Positions 10,845-22,219 of a DNA stretch of 64,000 nucleotides are shown in pieces. Origin of the DNA: Hevea brasiliensis. Taxonomy: Eukaryota; Streptophyta; Magnoliopsida; Malpighiales; Euphorbiaceae. Position 1 is the first letter of the stretch, and each line of letters begins with the position of its first letter. Where the stretch lies: NCBI RefSeq assembly GCF_030052815.1, contig NC_079495.1, forward strand, positions 33,575,967-33,639,966. Reading direction: 5' to 3'. The notes below the pieces were generated by a model that was given only the letters and a program-made list of their open reading frames with translations, searched no databases and was not told the DNA's origin. The position numbers were made by a program, and so were the translations under genes.

Positions 10845-10860
10845 GCACTAACCTTTTTAT
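10845..10860 (-). other. splice-donor-like site in reverse LTR
   Basis: On the minus strand the sequence reads AAAAAG|GTTAGTGC, with the junction at 10852/10853. It lies about 850 bp from the LTR start at 11703 and about 245 bp after the TATATAAA box, the same layout as in the other LTRs. Function inferred. Confidence 0.45.
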
Positions 10861-11094
10861 GGAGCTTGATCAAACCTCAACTAATCCTTTCCTTTTTTCT
10901 CCCTACAATCTACCCAAGGTGTTTAGAGCAACTTTAATGGAGAAACTTAGAAGGAATGAGGGCTTGATGATGGTGGAGTGAAGCTCCTTGCATGGCCATC
11001 CATGGTGGTTTCTATGGGAGAATTTTCAATCGGCCAAGACTGGAATTGAGAGGAAGAAGAAGGTGTTTTGGCTGTCCACTTTTCCACTTTAGGT

Positions 11095-11102
11095 TTATAT
11101 AA
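11095..11102 (-). promoter_or_regulatory. TATA box of reverse LTR
   Basis: TTTATATA reads TATATAAA on the minus strand, in the context GGGATTATATAAACC. It lies about 600 bp into the LTR and 245 bp before the donor-like site. Confidence 0.5.
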
Positions 11103-11703
11103 TCCCATAGTGCTCCACTAAGGTGGATGAAAGATTTAATTAATCCAAGTCCCTAAATTTGCAATTTTGCCACCATTATTTCACTATTTATTTTATATAC
11201 CCAATTTCTTATTTTTCATGGAAATTTAGGTCAAAAGTCAACTCTTGGTGTCAATTGACCAAAATGCCCCTCTTCGGGTTGTATTTTGAATTTTTCGGTG
11301 CTACCAATTTACTCCTTGTACGGCCAATTTCTTTAATTTTCGTTTCTTTTTGTACTGACTTACTAATTTTTTTTGATATTTTCAATGTCAATTACACTTC
11401 AATAGATGTTTATTTAAGTCTTAAAAATATTTTCTAGGGTTCCCCGTAGTCCAGAGCTAGTCAACGGTCCACGCCGCAACTTTCCAGTGTGGTCACCCAT
11501 CGCTATGGTTTTTGGCTCATTTAACTTAGTTACCTTTCATTGCTATTATTTTTTCTTTATTTTTCTTATATTTTCCTCTATTGTATTTCATTATTTCATA
11601 TCTCCTCACTAATATTTAAGTATAATTCCAGGCATTCTAGCTGTCCGGACAGACATTGGTTGTCGGAACAGTAGAACGCACTACCGAATATAGGGGTGTT
11701 ACA

Positions 11704-11906
11704 TCACTCATCGCTGGGGCTACGGCTCATTTAACCTTAGTGCATTTCATTTCTAAAAATTTTCCTTAATTTTTCTTATCATTATTTGGTTTATTTATAA
11801 CTTCTCACTCTAGTCTAATAATGATTCCAAATATTATAGCTGCCCGGACCAACATTGGTCACCGGAACAGTAGAACGTACAGATTGGCTAAAATGAGGAT
11901 GTTATA
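11704..11906 (-). mobile_element. outer end of a second reverse LTR
   Basis: This resembles 34490-34699, the outer end of a family-B LTR in reverse: CCATCGCT-like sequence, CTCATTTAAC, GCCCGGACC, GGAACAGTAGAACGTAC and a final GATGTTATA where GATGTTACA is expected. The Tekay LTR ending at 11703 appears to have inserted within it. Confidence 0.65.
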
Positions 11907-12816
11907 ATTAATGTATGGGTGGAAGTGTTTTGAGCCTAAAGGTACTTCAGAATGGTGACCTACATAAAATTACATGCGGTAGTGCAGTGGTGCATAGGGT
12001 TTACCCAAAATAAGCTTCCCTCTTTTAATTGCTTTGTAAGTTACACGAGCCATGCAATCTTGCACGGGTCATCTTGTGTAACATTCTATAGCCACTTTTG
12101 AATTTATCTAATTTTCTTCGATTGCATAGGCTATGCAATCTTGCATGGGTCACCTCGTGTAACTTGCTATAACTACTTTTCTTATAGGCTTAGGGTTCTT
12201 CTTACTACACAGCCTTGTAATGTTACATGGGTTAACCTATAATTTTTAGGCTTTCTACTTTTTAAGTGATTTTTTATTACCTGTCTCAAGAAAATTCATT
12301 GTTTTAGTAGTTAAAATGCACAATGGTATCGCTTTTTAACTCTATTACTATTTTAATGTGCATCCTAAAAAACATGCTTGCTATTTTGCACGTGATACAC
12401 AAGCAGTCGACTAGCATTTATCAAGATAACATAGAAATATACGTATATTAAGTAAAGTTAAGGGAGCATCCCTATTTAGAGATTGCTGCCCTTGTGTGGT
12501 TTTGCCTAATTGTCCATTTCTCTCTTATTCTTCTTGTGCTTTGCCTTTTGACCTAAAATAATTCAAGCTTAGAGTTTGGATGCTATAGCAAAGTGAAATT
12601 TAAAGTAAAATTTACAAAATTAGAAAAAGAAAATTTGGGTTGCTCGCAAGGAGCACTTGTTTATAGTCTTTAGCTTAACTGTACTACTTGATTAATATAG
12701 AGCAAGTGGATTAGCAAAGGAATGTGTTGCTTCTTTCCCAATAGGTTGTCCAGAGATGTACGGCTTTAAAAGTTTACCATTGACCTCAAATGCTCTTAAT
12801 GATTCACTCCATACTT
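11907..12816. other. no gene; degraded Athila-type non-coding DNA
   Basis: No ORF or protein match is seen. Two related units at about 12045-12110 and 12125-12175 share GCCATGCAATCTTGCA, GGGTCA, GTGTAAC and CTATA. The Athila LTR at 16060-16260 has comparable ACATGG/CCGTGTA wording, so this may be its 3' non-coding side. Confidence 0.4.
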
Positions 12817-13017
12817 CTACTGTGCTATGAGGGAATACTTGCAAGACTTTATTGGAATGTTTTCTAAAATTTCAATTGGATACTTGATAGATCTGTCTGC
12901 CAATTGCAAGGAGATAGTGGTTGGCTTCAACTCTCCAACATTTAGCTTCCGACAGATGGATAAGTGTATAAGATTAACACTTGCTCCTAGATTGTAAAGG
13001 GCTTTATCGATCTTCAT
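12817..13017 (-). pseudogene. Athila-like protease fragment
   Basis: A 66-residue reverse ORF reads ALYNLGASVNLIHLSI, then KPTTISLQLADRSIKYP and the start of the next strand. This is the retropepsin pattern of Athila-group elements, where the active site is DLGAS; here Asp is replaced by Asn (NLGAS), so the catalytic residue is lost. The ORF is bounded by a stop and merges into decayed sequence. Gag of the same lineage lies to the right at 14070-14453, the order expected for a reverse element. Confidence 0.8.
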
Positions 13018-14069
13018 GTTACCTATGAGACAAGGTATGGAAAAACTTCCAAGATGTTTCAGTTTCGGGTGTAGTTTATTTTACAATATTATACTGCATT
13101 CTTCAGTGAAAGCATCATCTTGTAGTCATCTAGTTCCCTTTTATTGGAGAGTATTTCCTTTAAAAACTTGGCATAGGATGGCATTTGAGATAGGGCTTCT
13201 GTGAAAATTATGTTGATGTAGAGTTTCTACATTTAAAAATTTTCCAAACTATTTATCTAGTTTAGCTTTTTGGAACCTTTGAGGAAAAGGTAATTGTGGT
13301 TGATAGGGCTTTGGTAGTTCCCTCTTCTCTACTTTCTTTTCCTTTTGCTTTCTATACCTTTGTCAATGTGTGCTTCTTTCTCCTTTACTTGAGCTTCATT
13401 CTCACTAGAAGTCTAATCAGGTTATTCTTGCTTGTCTACTGGTTTTTTGGTTTTCTAACATCTTGCCGCTCCTCAAAAGTGATTGCCTTGCATTATTCCT
13501 TTGCATTCATCTCAGGCTAACGAGGTAGTTTACCAATGGCTTTGCTTAAAGAATTAGCACGCTAAGCAATTTGGTTTTTAAGCATTTTATTATGAGTGGC
13601 CAATTGGTCCATTCTGGAAATAAGCTGCTTGATTATCTCACTTTGTTGTTGTTGTGCTACTAAAAAGCTTTCCAACATGGATTCCATAGTCATCTTCAGT
13701 TCAGGCTATTATGGTTGAGGAGATTGTGGTGATTGAGGCTAGTTCTGATATCTATTCTAAAAGCTAGGTTGTGTTGGTCTATATTCTTATTGTCTGCTGA
13801 TCAATTAATTTTGTTGGTTTTATTGGTTGGGCCATGAGAAATTTAGGTGGTTCCTCCATCCAAGATTGTAAGTGTTTGAGCAAGGATTTCTAATCCCTCT
13901 CTAGTTGAAGTTCCCATTGTTATTCATGTAGTTCACTTATTCTATGTAGGGGTCACTATAATTGTGGTTCTAAGGTTTAGTGTCCTCCTCCATAGTGGTC
14001 ACGGTATTGGTTACTAGCTTCTATTGCATTGGCTTGCATTTTGTCAGGCCTCTTTGACAGTTGGTCAAA
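13018..14069 (-). other. decayed gag-protease linker of Athila-like fossil
   Basis: No open frame remains. The stretch sits between recognisable gag and protease and is rich in reversed Gln and Asn codons (TTGTTGTTGT near 13645), as expected for the low-complexity C-terminal part of gag. The small forward ORFs here are not credible genes. Confidence 0.5.
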
Positions 14070-14453
14070 TTAAGCATTAATCATACTGAGTGCATCCAAT
14101 TCTAGTACTCCAGTTGTTCTCCTTATTTTTCCTCTTTCATTTGACCATTCAAAATTATGGTAGGCAACTCTCTCTAAAAGCTCAAAAGCTTTGATAGTGG
14201 TCTTTTCCATTAGGTCTCCACCAGCTGTTGAAACTATAGTGCTCCTTGTTGATGGTAGTAAACCATTATAGAAGTTCTGAATGAGGAGCCAATCCAAAAT
14301 GCCATGGTATGGGCATTCCCTCTGAAGATCTTTGTACCTTTCCCATACATTATAGAGAGATTCATTATCTTTTTGCCTGAAGGTGTTAAGTTCAGTTCTA
14401 AGTTTAACAGTCTTCCCAGGTGAAAAGTATCTTGCTAAAAAGATTTGTGACAA
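14070..14453 (-). pseudogene. Athila-like gag (retrotrans_gag) fragment
   Basis: A 127-residue reverse ORF matches the retrotrans_gag domain: FLARYFSPGKT, LRTELNTFRQKDNESLYNVW, ERYKDLQRECPYHG, QNFYNGL, then AGGDLMEKT and AFELLERVA. These blocks are typical of Athila gag, which packs element RNA into particles. Similar sequence continues out of frame to about 14600. The domain is shorter than a full gag and has no start or zinc knuckle in frame. Confidence 0.88.
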
Positions 14454-15019
14454 ATCAGCCCAACTAGTGAATGATCCTGTGGGTTGAGATAATAGCCACT
14501 TTCTTGCTTTATCCCTAAAAGAGAATAGGAATGCTCTTAATCGAATGGCATCTTTAGAAACACATTCATCTTGAATGTATCATAGAGAGCAAGAAAATAT
14601 TGGAGATGGTAGTGTGGATCCTCCATTGGTGATCCTCCAAATTAAGTGTGTTGAATCATCTGGAGCCATGCTAGTTTTAGTTCGAAATTGTTGGCATCAA
14701 TTGTTGGTCTGGTTACACTCAGTTGGAATCCTTGAATAGTTAAGGCTCCATAGTCTCTTAAAACTTTGGATGATTGTCTACCATGGATGAAGTTTTAACT
14801 TCCTGTTGCTTCTTTCCCCTTTTGATAGCTCTAAGAGTTGTATCTATTTCTGGATCTAATTTAAACAGTTCTTCTTTTGGTTTAGTTTTAGTTATAAATT
14901 AGACAAACAATCCTAAAAAGGAGTTAAAAAGAACAAAATAAGATAACTATTAAAAACTAGGTGAAATAAAATGTCTAAATTAATTATATTGCCTATTGTG
15001 TAATATCAAATATAAAAGG

Positions 15020-15038
15020 TTTCCCATCAACAGTGCTA
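15020..15038 (-). other. degraded PBS of Athila-like element (tRNA-Asp type)
   Basis: TTTCCCATCAACAGTGCTA can be aligned with the 3' end of plant tRNA-Asp (CCCCGGCAACGGCGCCA) in reverse, with about six changes. The following AAAACTTG and the AAGTGCGCGAATCGTAATA block are the usual Athila context. Confidence 0.6.
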
Positions 15039-15044
15039 AAAACT

Positions 15045-16496
15045 TGCTGAGCAAAATTCCACAAGTGCGCGAATCGTAATAGGTAATAGAGTAGTGAGTG
15101 GAGCATCGCTTCCACGAGGAATCTGGTTTAAGTACTAAACTACATAACAATTGTAATTATCCAGACTACTGAAATCAAAGGAGTAATTATAACTAAATTG
15201 ATTATGGCTAGACAAAGAATAAAGGCAAGTTAACCAAATTGAGAATATCAAATAATGAAGGCATTCCAAAATTAGGGGCTCACACTTCAATCAATTATGG
15301 ATTTATCTAACTTATTCAATAAATTGGGAATTGCTACTTTGAAGGAAATTAATCCTAAATTACCCTAAATCCTCTCTCAAGGAACTCAAGTTATATTTTA
15401 ATCAACTTAAACCCTACTTTTGTGGCAATTAAACTACTTAAAACCCTTTAAGATCTTGGACTAATTATAAACTCCATATAGAATCTCAACCTATCTCTAG
15501 GTCAAAAACCCTAAATTCAAAATCTTGATTATCCGATATTAATCTTCACCTTTCAGGCCTTCAATTAATATCTAGAATCAATACTAGGTGGAGCTCATCA
15601 CATAGCATGCATTAAGAAGATAAGAAATTGAATCAAAGAAAGAAATCCCAAATTTATTAAACAAAATCAAATAAAATCCATAACTGAATTGAAAGTGTTA
15701 CATCCCTAATTCCAGAATAAAGAAAACTACTCACTCATGATGAATTCTACAATCAAACTTAAAATAATAAAATATGAAAAACACATCAAAAGTTAATAGA
15801 ATAAAGAAGCCCAGAATGAAGAATTTGTGACCTTGAAATTTTAGAACTTCAGTAGAGAATCTCTTTCAGAAATCTTATTAAAGATCTCTCCCAAGGTGAA
15901 ATTGCTATGCTTGAATGTAAAAGAATCATTCTCCTACTTATTTCCAACTTCTTGTATTTATATCTAGCATAAATGTAGTCATTTCAGAGTCCTAGAGGCC
16001 TTAGAAGTCTTTCCAAGTTGAGCAGATAGGAGGAAAAGTTGAATTGGGAGTCTCTACTAGTGCACATTACATGGCCCGTGTAGCACTACATGGGGCAGTG
16101 CCGTGTAACTCTTTGGCCATCTAAAACTTACATCTTGTAGATGAATTGAGCATTACATGGGGTGAAGGTCATTGCATGGGTCTTGGTACATGGCCTGTGT
16201 ACTAGTTCTTCCTAAGATATGTTGTTGGGTCCCATTTTAGCATTGCACAGCCTGTGTAGTTCTTCTAGCACTCTAATTTGAGCTTTTTTACTTTAAAACT
16301 CTTCCATAATTATTCTAGGCCTTAAGATTGTATCAAATTTCCTGATGTAATACACAAATCAAGAAATTAAGTAGGTTCAACTCAAGACCCTAAAACACAC
16401 TGAAACTAATTAAAAATCATGCAATTAACAAACAAAATGTGGATGAAATGCAACAAATACCACCTTTAAATGCCTATATAATACAAGTGCATCACT
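15045..16496 (-). repeat. 5' LTR of Athila-like fossil (about 1.45 kb)
   Basis: It begins TGCTGAGC just after the PBS and appears to end at ...AAGTGCATCA near 16496, giving TG...CA ends. It includes AAGTGCGCGAATCG, CACGAGGAATCTGG, and an ACATGGCCCGTGTA-rich stretch at 16060-16260, wording common in Athila LTRs. The outer boundary is approximate and no target duplication was confirmed. Confidence 0.6.
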
Positions 16497-16499
16497 TAT

Positions 16500-16990
16500 T
16501 CTTGAATTTCATTTGCCAATATTGCCTTTTAGGTTATCTTTTAAACATTATTTTGTTAATCATGTTATTCAATTTTGGCTTTAGTATTTGAGAAAACCTA
16601 TTTACATGTCATATTATCTGCCCAAAGGTGATTTTATGATGATGCATATGGATTCGCACAAAAATAATGTTGTTATGATATTGAGTTTACTCTTGAAATT
16701 TGTTTGCCCATATTACTTATGATGTAGGAATATATATTTTTTAATAGTTGTTGTTGTCAATAATCAAACTGTTAATGTTTAAATTTTGAATGAAGCTAAT
16801 TATAAGCAATGCAAACTAGATATTGAGTATATCTTAATTATAAATAATTGGATATTGCTATGCTTGAGCACAAGCCTCTTAAGCCAACAAATGGCAGTAC
16901 TAATAAGTAGATTGCAACCCATAAGAGTTTAGCTTAAAGCTAATTGTCTTTGCATGATGACCAATAGGAAAACTATTAGCCATTTTTTTT
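16500..16990. other. no gene recognised; upstream side of copia fossil
   Basis: A/T-rich DNA without a recognisable domain. It lies where the 5' LTR and leader of the copia fossil should be, but I could not match it to the 28-bp LTR stub at 20743. Confidence 0.35.
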
Positions 16991-17325
16991 AGGTTTTGTT
17001 CTAAATAGTGATAATGCCAAGATTCTCTTTGATGCTATGTATCAAGCCTTTAGCACTCTTCTTACCTAGTTTAGTCAAGAAAAAATGGTCCCTAAGTAAA
17101 CTTATAGCCAAATACACCCAAAATGAAGATAAACAAGCTAAGGAAAGGATTGTTGAAAATTTGACAAAAGGCGTAAATACCTTAGTTGTTATGTAACCAA
17201 AACTTTCTACTAATAACCATAATGGGAATCTTAAGTTGTTTAAATCTAGGTAAAGGTCCCAGAAGGGCATGTTCAAACTTATAATCTTGGTCCTAAGGCT
17301 ATATAAATAAAGAAAAATTTTGGTT

Positions 17326-17436
17326 TTGCAAGAAGAAGGACCATAGGAGATATGAATGCACTAAATACAAGAAATACCTAGACAAGAGGAATTCTTTTGC
17401 TTTCATTTGTTTTGAATCCCTTTTAGTTGACAAATG
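17326..17436 (+). pseudogene. copia gag zinc-knuckle fragment
   Basis: One frame reads FCKKKDHRRYECTKYKKYLD, then FAFICFESLLVD and a stop. This is the CCHC knuckle and following linker of plant copia gag. The first Cys is read as Trp, so only C, H and C remain of the zinc ligands. Upstream, 17008-17196 has weak similarity to the gag region before the knuckle. Confidence 0.75.
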
Positions 17437-17549
17437 AAAATATTTCCTATTTTGGCATAAATGTTTGAGATATATTTCTAAAGAAATTTACCTCCTCTTG
17501 ATAAAACATATTTTAAAAATTGTATTGACCTTTTATAGGTAAATTGACT

Positions 17550-18230
17550 AAAGCCAAAAGAAAAGGTTATATTCATAGTCAATTTTTTTAAAGGTCATTC
17601 ATACTGATATTAGTGGTCCTATATCTCTTACTTTATATAGCCATACTTTTTCCATAGCTTCATTAATGATTTTTTTTTTCACTATGGCTATGTTTATGCA
17701 ATTAAAAAAAAAATTAGATGCTCTTGATATATTGAAAATTTTTAAAATTGAAGCTAAAAAGCTATTAGAGAAAAATATTAAGATTGTAAGGTCTGACCAT
17801 GGTGGTGAATACTATGGCAAATATAATGTATTAGGGCAGCACATGGGACCATTTGCCAAGTATTTATAAGAATGTGAGATTGTTGCCCAATGTATGATGC
17901 TTGATACCCCTGAATAAAATAATGTGGCAGAGTGACAAAATCATGCTCTTATTGACATGGTTAGATACATGATGGCTTGGATCAATTTGCCTAAACACCT
18001 TTATGGTGAAGCATTTAAAGATTGTCATTTATATTTTGAATAGAGTGCCTAGTAGTTAAATTAATTCCTAAAATTCCTTTTGAATTTTGGACTTTAGAAA
18101 ACTAATAGACATCCTTAATGTTTTGTATGTTGCCCTACAGAAGTCAAAATCTATAACACTTTAGAGAGAAAACTTGACCCTTAAACTACCTATTGCTACT
18201 TTAAAGGTTGTCCAAAATAGTCAAAAGGTT
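17550..18230 (+). pseudogene. copia integrase core fragment
   Basis: Blocks in order: VIHTDISGPI near 17594 (first catalytic Asp), KIVRSDHGGEYYGKY near 17780 (second Asp), GPFAKYL, then NNVAE near 17922 (catalytic Glu context) and MVRYMMAW, LPKHLYGEAFKD. The domain is recognisable but crossed by several stops and frameshifts. Confidence 0.85.
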
Positions 18231-18499
18231 ATAGGTATTACTATCAAAATTGTGGCACAATGATTGTTGAGTTCATTAATGCTATTAAAAAAAAAAAAAC
18301 TTGATGTTTCTGATAAGAATGAAAATTCATTGGTAGTGGCAATTCCATCACACATAATGAACTAGTTTCAATTTTCATACTAGTTGTGCATGAAATAATA
18401 GTATATGAACTTGAGCTTAAATAAGTGGAAAGAGATCAAGTAAAGGTTGCTCAAATTAAGTAGCCTACTCTGGCATTAGTTGAAGAAGTGCATCATAAA

Positions 18500-18990
18500 T
18501 CAAATAGACAAAGCTAGAGATTTGTGATATCTAATGATTTTGTAGTCTATTTAGGGGGGAGTAACCATGGTGTTGGGGAAGTTATAGATCCAATTACCTA
18601 TAATGAAGCAATGCATAGTCCACAATATGATAAATGGAAGAAAGCCATGAATGATGAAGTGGCATCAATGATGAATAATGATATGTGGGAGCTTATAGAA
18701 TTGCTAGATGTTTTTAAGCTCAAAGCTTATAAGAACCAAAAGGGTTTCAATTAGGAACATAGAAAGTTTAAGGCAAGACTAGTGGCAAGGTGTTTTATTC
18801 AAAAGGGGATAGATAAAAAAAACTCTCTCTAGTATTTTCCAAGGATTCCTTTAGGGTGATAATGGCTTTGGTTCCTCATTTTGATTTAGAACCCTATCAA
18901 ATGGATATAAAGATTGCCTTCTTGAATGGAAGCTTAGATGAGGAAGTGTATGTCACAACCTGAGGGTTTTGTGGTTTTTTGGGAAAGAAC
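18500..18990 (+). pseudogene. copia reverse transcriptase N-terminal fragment
   Basis: The ORF at 18524 reads DPITYNEAMHSPQYDKWKKAMNDE, then a NDMWELIELL block, the normal start of copia RT. After a stop the frame resumes with FKARLVAR, then KDSFRVIMALVPHFDLE and the QMDIKIAFLNGSLDEEVY block, which carries the first catalytic Asp. Frameshifts separate the pieces. Confidence 0.88.
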
Positions 18991-19119
18991 ACATGGTGTG
19001 TAAATTAAAAAGGTAAAGCATGATTCTAGACAATGATATTCGAAATTTTATGAGGTTTTAACTAATCTAGGTTTTATGAAAAATAAAATTATTTGATTTA
19101 TATATCACAAGATTAGTGG

Positions 19120-20066
19120 TGGAAAATTCAATTTTTCTTGTATGTTAATGATATTCTGGTTGCCAGTAATGACTTAGGATTGTTGCATGAGATAAACTTC
19201 TAGGAGAAGCGTATTTTGTGCGTGGGATTAAGATTAATAGGGATAACTCTTAAAAGGCTTTAAAGTTTTCCTAAAAGGCTTATATTGATAGGTATTGAAA
19301 TGTTTTAATATGAAGAATTGTAAAATGTGGCATGTTCTCATGATTAAAAGGGACAAGTATAGTGAGTCTTAGTGTCCCAAGAAAAAAGTTGAAAAGTAAT
19401 CTATGGTTAGTGTCCTTTATGCTGGTGTTGTAAGGAGTTTGATGTATGTTATGGTATGCATTAAGCCAAATGTATCCTTTACTGTCAATTTTTTGGTTAA
19501 TATATTATCCTAGTTGGGATCATTAGGTGGCTTTAAAGAAAGTAATGCATTATTTGAAGTATTCTAAAGATTTTATGCTTGTTTTAAGTAGGTTGATGAA
19601 TTTGTGATAAAAGGTTATTGGTGGGTGTCTATATGACATAAAATGTACTATAGATACATTTTATGTTGGCTTATATTGCTATTTTTGGGAAAAGTGTTTA
19701 ACAATCTCTTATCACTTCTTTTGCTGTGCATATATATATATATATATAAAGAGAGAGAGAAAGAGAGAGAGAGGGAGAGAGAGTAGCTACTCATTCTATT
19801 TGGTTGAGAAATTTTATTTTTTGTACTTATGATTGTTGATTCCACTTTTAGACCTTTGAGAATACATTGCGATTGTATGGCATATCATTTATGTGTTTCT
19901 TTAATAATAATACCAATGGGTTTAAACGTATATGTATAAAATTTCCTAAAGGAAAAAAAGATGGAGATAGAGCACATATCCACTAAAGATATGTTAGCAA
20001 ATCCCATGATCAAAGTAATTACACCTAAGGCCTTTAAAGTTCTTGTGACAAATATGAGTGTAATTT
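19120..20066 (+). pseudogene. copia RT C-terminus and RNase H remnants
   Basis: At about 19135 LMIFWLP-like sequence stands where the copia catalytic YVDDIL box is expected, so the active-site aspartates are not visible. Near 19432 VVRSLMYVMVCIKPN matches the GSLMYAMLCTRPD block before RNase H. At about 19960-20060 IEHISTKDMLANPMIKVITP matches the C-terminal end of RNase H. Everything between is decayed, and a TA/GA microsatellite sits inside. Confidence 0.75.
19729..19785. repeat. TA then GA microsatellite
   Basis: (TA)n at about 19731-19748 runs into (GA)n with AAAG and GGG interruptions to about 19784. A minus-strand ORF across it is only a Ser-Leu and Tyr-Ile repeat and is not a gene. 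Confidence 0.9.
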
Positions 20067-20257
20067 GGTCTTTTGATATTCTTAATTAGTGAGATTTTTT
20101 TTTTGAATTGTTTTGGCTTCTTTCTGTGATATATATATATTGCCTATGGTTGGGACATCATTTCTTGATACATTTATTTTGATCACGGTTATTACTATTA
20201 TTTATAAATTTGCTTGATGCAAATTATGCTTGTAGCGAGTAGATTTGATATTTATAG

Positions 20258-20387
20258 TAAATTAAAGTATTGAGTTGTACTCAAGCATGACTATTTGTCA
20301 TTTAAGGCTTCTTGGTAAAGCATAAATTAAAGTCTTGAGTTGTACTCAAGCATGACTATTTTTCATTTAAGGAAGACTTTTTAGTGA
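20258..20387. repeat. 65-bp tandem duplication with inverted repeat
   Basis: TAAATTAAAGT recurs at 20258 and 20323. Each unit contains TTGAGT-TGT-ACTCAA; the second extends to CTTGAGT (20334-20340) with ACTCAAG (20344-20350), a perfect 7-bp stem with a 3-base loop. It lies in the 3' non-coding part of the copia fossil. Confidence 0.75.
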
Positions 20388-20730
20388 AGTATGAAGGAGT
20401 CTTGTGAGAGACTAAAAGTAGGATAAAGTGAAATTAACATATTTGATCACATGATGGTACTAATGTTTACATCACACTAAAACACGTTGATAGTTCATCT
20501 CAATAAATAAATTGATATTTGTAATTATTGATGATCTTGTATGTCTAATTGATATAATTGTTGCCAAAGTTCAATATTAATTATTTATTGGACTGAACTA
20601 TTATGCTTGGATAATTTTTGGACTATGTTGTTTTTTAAAATTATGGCCACGTAAATATTTTCTTTCGCTAGCCTAAATATTTTTCATCAAACAAAATGTC
20701 TTATATAAAATTTATAAAATCAATAGCGTC

Positions 20731-20770
20731 CAGGTAGGAGAATGTTAGAATGTTTTATTTGGATTTATTT
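20731..20770 (+). repeat. copia PPT and stub of its 3' LTR
   Basis: CAGGTAGGAGAA precedes TGTTAGAATG at 20743, the common plant copia arrangement of PPT then TGTT. Only 28 bp of LTR remain before the LTR at 20771. Confidence 0.55.
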
Positions 20771-21408
20771 TGTAACGCCCTCACTTTTGGTAGTCCGTAA
20801 ATTCTACTGTTTCGGAGACTAACGTTTATCCGGATGGTTGGGATGTCTGGAACCACTCTTAAATTTAAGTAAGGAGTCATAATTTAAATTAATCAAGATC
20901 AAGTAAGGTTGAAGAAAAAAATAAAAGAAGTATAGTATAAATCAGTTAAATGTGCACAAGGCGATGAGTGACTCCACTGAGAAGTGACTATGGGTCTGGT
21001 TGCTGCTCCAATTCCTGTAGGACCTTGTAAGATTCTTAATTAAGGCTTAATTAAAGTATTATTATGAATTAATAAGTCAAAGAAAAAAAAAATAAAGAAA
21101 AAAAATAAGTTTAAATAAACAGATTAAAAACTAAAGTGAAAAATAGAGTTGGAGACTTATCGGGAATTATGGAAAAGATGAACAGAAACCCGGTAAGAGC
21201 AAGATTGGTCAATTAGATTTACAAGTCAAATATTGACAAAAAATGAGATTAATTAAGTTAATAAAGTTGGATTAGCTTAATTAATTATGATTAGGATAAT
21301 TAAGCATAATTAAATTAAAAATCAAACCTAATGATTAGGGATTTCACCTTATTTGCAAGTTTGCCATTCACCTTATTTACAAGTTTGCCATTATGAAATT
21401 AAAATAAT

Positions 21409-21416
21409 ATAAATAT
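21409..21416 (+). promoter_or_regulatory. TATA box of LTR D
   Basis: TATAAATA lies about 640 bp into the LTR and 244 bp before the donor-like site, the spacing seen in the other LTRs. Confidence 0.5.
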
Positions 21417-21644
21417 CTAATTGTAGAGACAAAACACCATCATCCTTATCTTCTTCTTCATGTGGCCGAACCCCATCTTCCCCTTTTTGCCATTATTCTT
21501 CCTTCATAAGCTTGAGCTCTCACCCATTTCTCAATTTCCATCATCCTAAATAGCATAATTAAGCTTCATTTTAGTGAGAGCACATTATTTAAGCAAGAAA
21601 TTTCAAGGATTTAGGAGGGTTATCAAGAAATCAATTTAGAGAAA

Positions 21645-21660
21645 AACTCAAGGTAAGGGA
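21645..21660 (+). other. splice-donor-like site in LTR D
   Basis: CTCAAG|GTAAGG, with GT at 21653, is close to the plant donor consensus. It lies 882 bp into the LTR. Confidence 0.5.
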
Positions 21661-22010
21661 GAATTGAGCTTAGCATGCATGGATTCATGTTATCATATTA
21701 CAATCATGGCATAAGTGGAGTTTGTGATGAGATTTTGATGAGAACTTTTAAAATTCTTGAAGAAGGAAATATGGTCCAAGCTCACAAGGAACCAAGGAAG
21801 GACCATAAAGTTGATTAGAAGTGATATTGAAGAGTCAAGCAAGGATTAATAGCTTAATTTGTGGTATGTGCACTCTTAATACCATAATTTTCTCCTAAAG
21901 TTGTTACCTAGGGTTTTTATGCCAATTAAGGATTTTAGCTAAATTGAATGTAAATATTTATTTTATAGTTAGAAAAATGATGATTAGTATGTATAAATGA
22001 TGTAGGGCTT

Positions 22011-22219
22011 GTGGAAGAGGGGCGTGAGGCGAAATATCATCCACTAAAATTATATAAAATGCACCAAGTAATGCCTAGGAAAGATGGAGTCACAATGGTC
22101 TCACTTAAGTACCACCTCCTTAGACAACATTTCCTAGACATGTACTTCATACAATCCTAATAGAATCAAACCAATGGTAAGTACTATCTTCCCATAACAC
22201 TATTACGGTACTAAGGATT
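22011..22219. other. no gene recognised
   Basis: A/T-rich junction between LTR D and the Tat-type LTR. I see no coding or repeat signal. Confidence 0.4.

Larger units (their letters stand above)
8598..11703 (-). repeat. reverse Tekay LTR, family A, U5 end lost
   Basis: From about 8740 the sequence tracks the element 3 LTRs (compare 30590 onward and 42320 onward) and ends TATAGGGGTGTTACA at 11703, the LTR start in reverse. Roughly 1.1 kb that should lie next to the PBS, including the hairpin cluster, is missing or replaced. It keeps the GTCAAC-GTTGAC inverted pair (8930-8948), a reverse TATATAAA at 11095-11102 and a donor-like AAG|GTTAGTG at 10852. Confidence 0.8.
16991..20770 (+). mobile_element. 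Ty1/copia retrotransposon fossil
   Basis: Fragments of gag, integrase, RT and RNase H appear in that order on the plus strand. Integrase before RT marks Ty1/copia. No frame is open for more than about 75 codons. The 3' end is seen as a PPT-like AGGTAGGAGAA and a TGTTAGAATG LTR start at 20743, cut after 28 bp by another LTR at 20771. The 5' LTR was not recognised. Confidence 0.85.
20771..22010 (+). repeat. 5' part of a Tekay-like LTR (subfamily D)
   Basis: It starts TGTAACGCCC and continues through TCTACTGTTTCGG, as in the other Tekay-type LTRs, then diverges. It has TATAAATA at 21409-21416 and a donor-like CTCAAG|GTAAGG at 21653, 882 bp from its start. The rest, including the LTR end, PBS and any internal region, is not found. 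The right boundary near 22010 is only a guess. Confidence 0.65.

Noticed and set aside
11159..13520. Forward ORFs at 11159-11437, 13016-13204 and 13296-13520
   Set aside because: Hydrophobic, low-complexity translations antisense to LTR or Athila sequence, with no domain.
19648..19845. Minus-strand ORF of Ser-Leu and Tyr-Ile repeats
   Set aside because: It is a translation of the GA and TA microsatellite.
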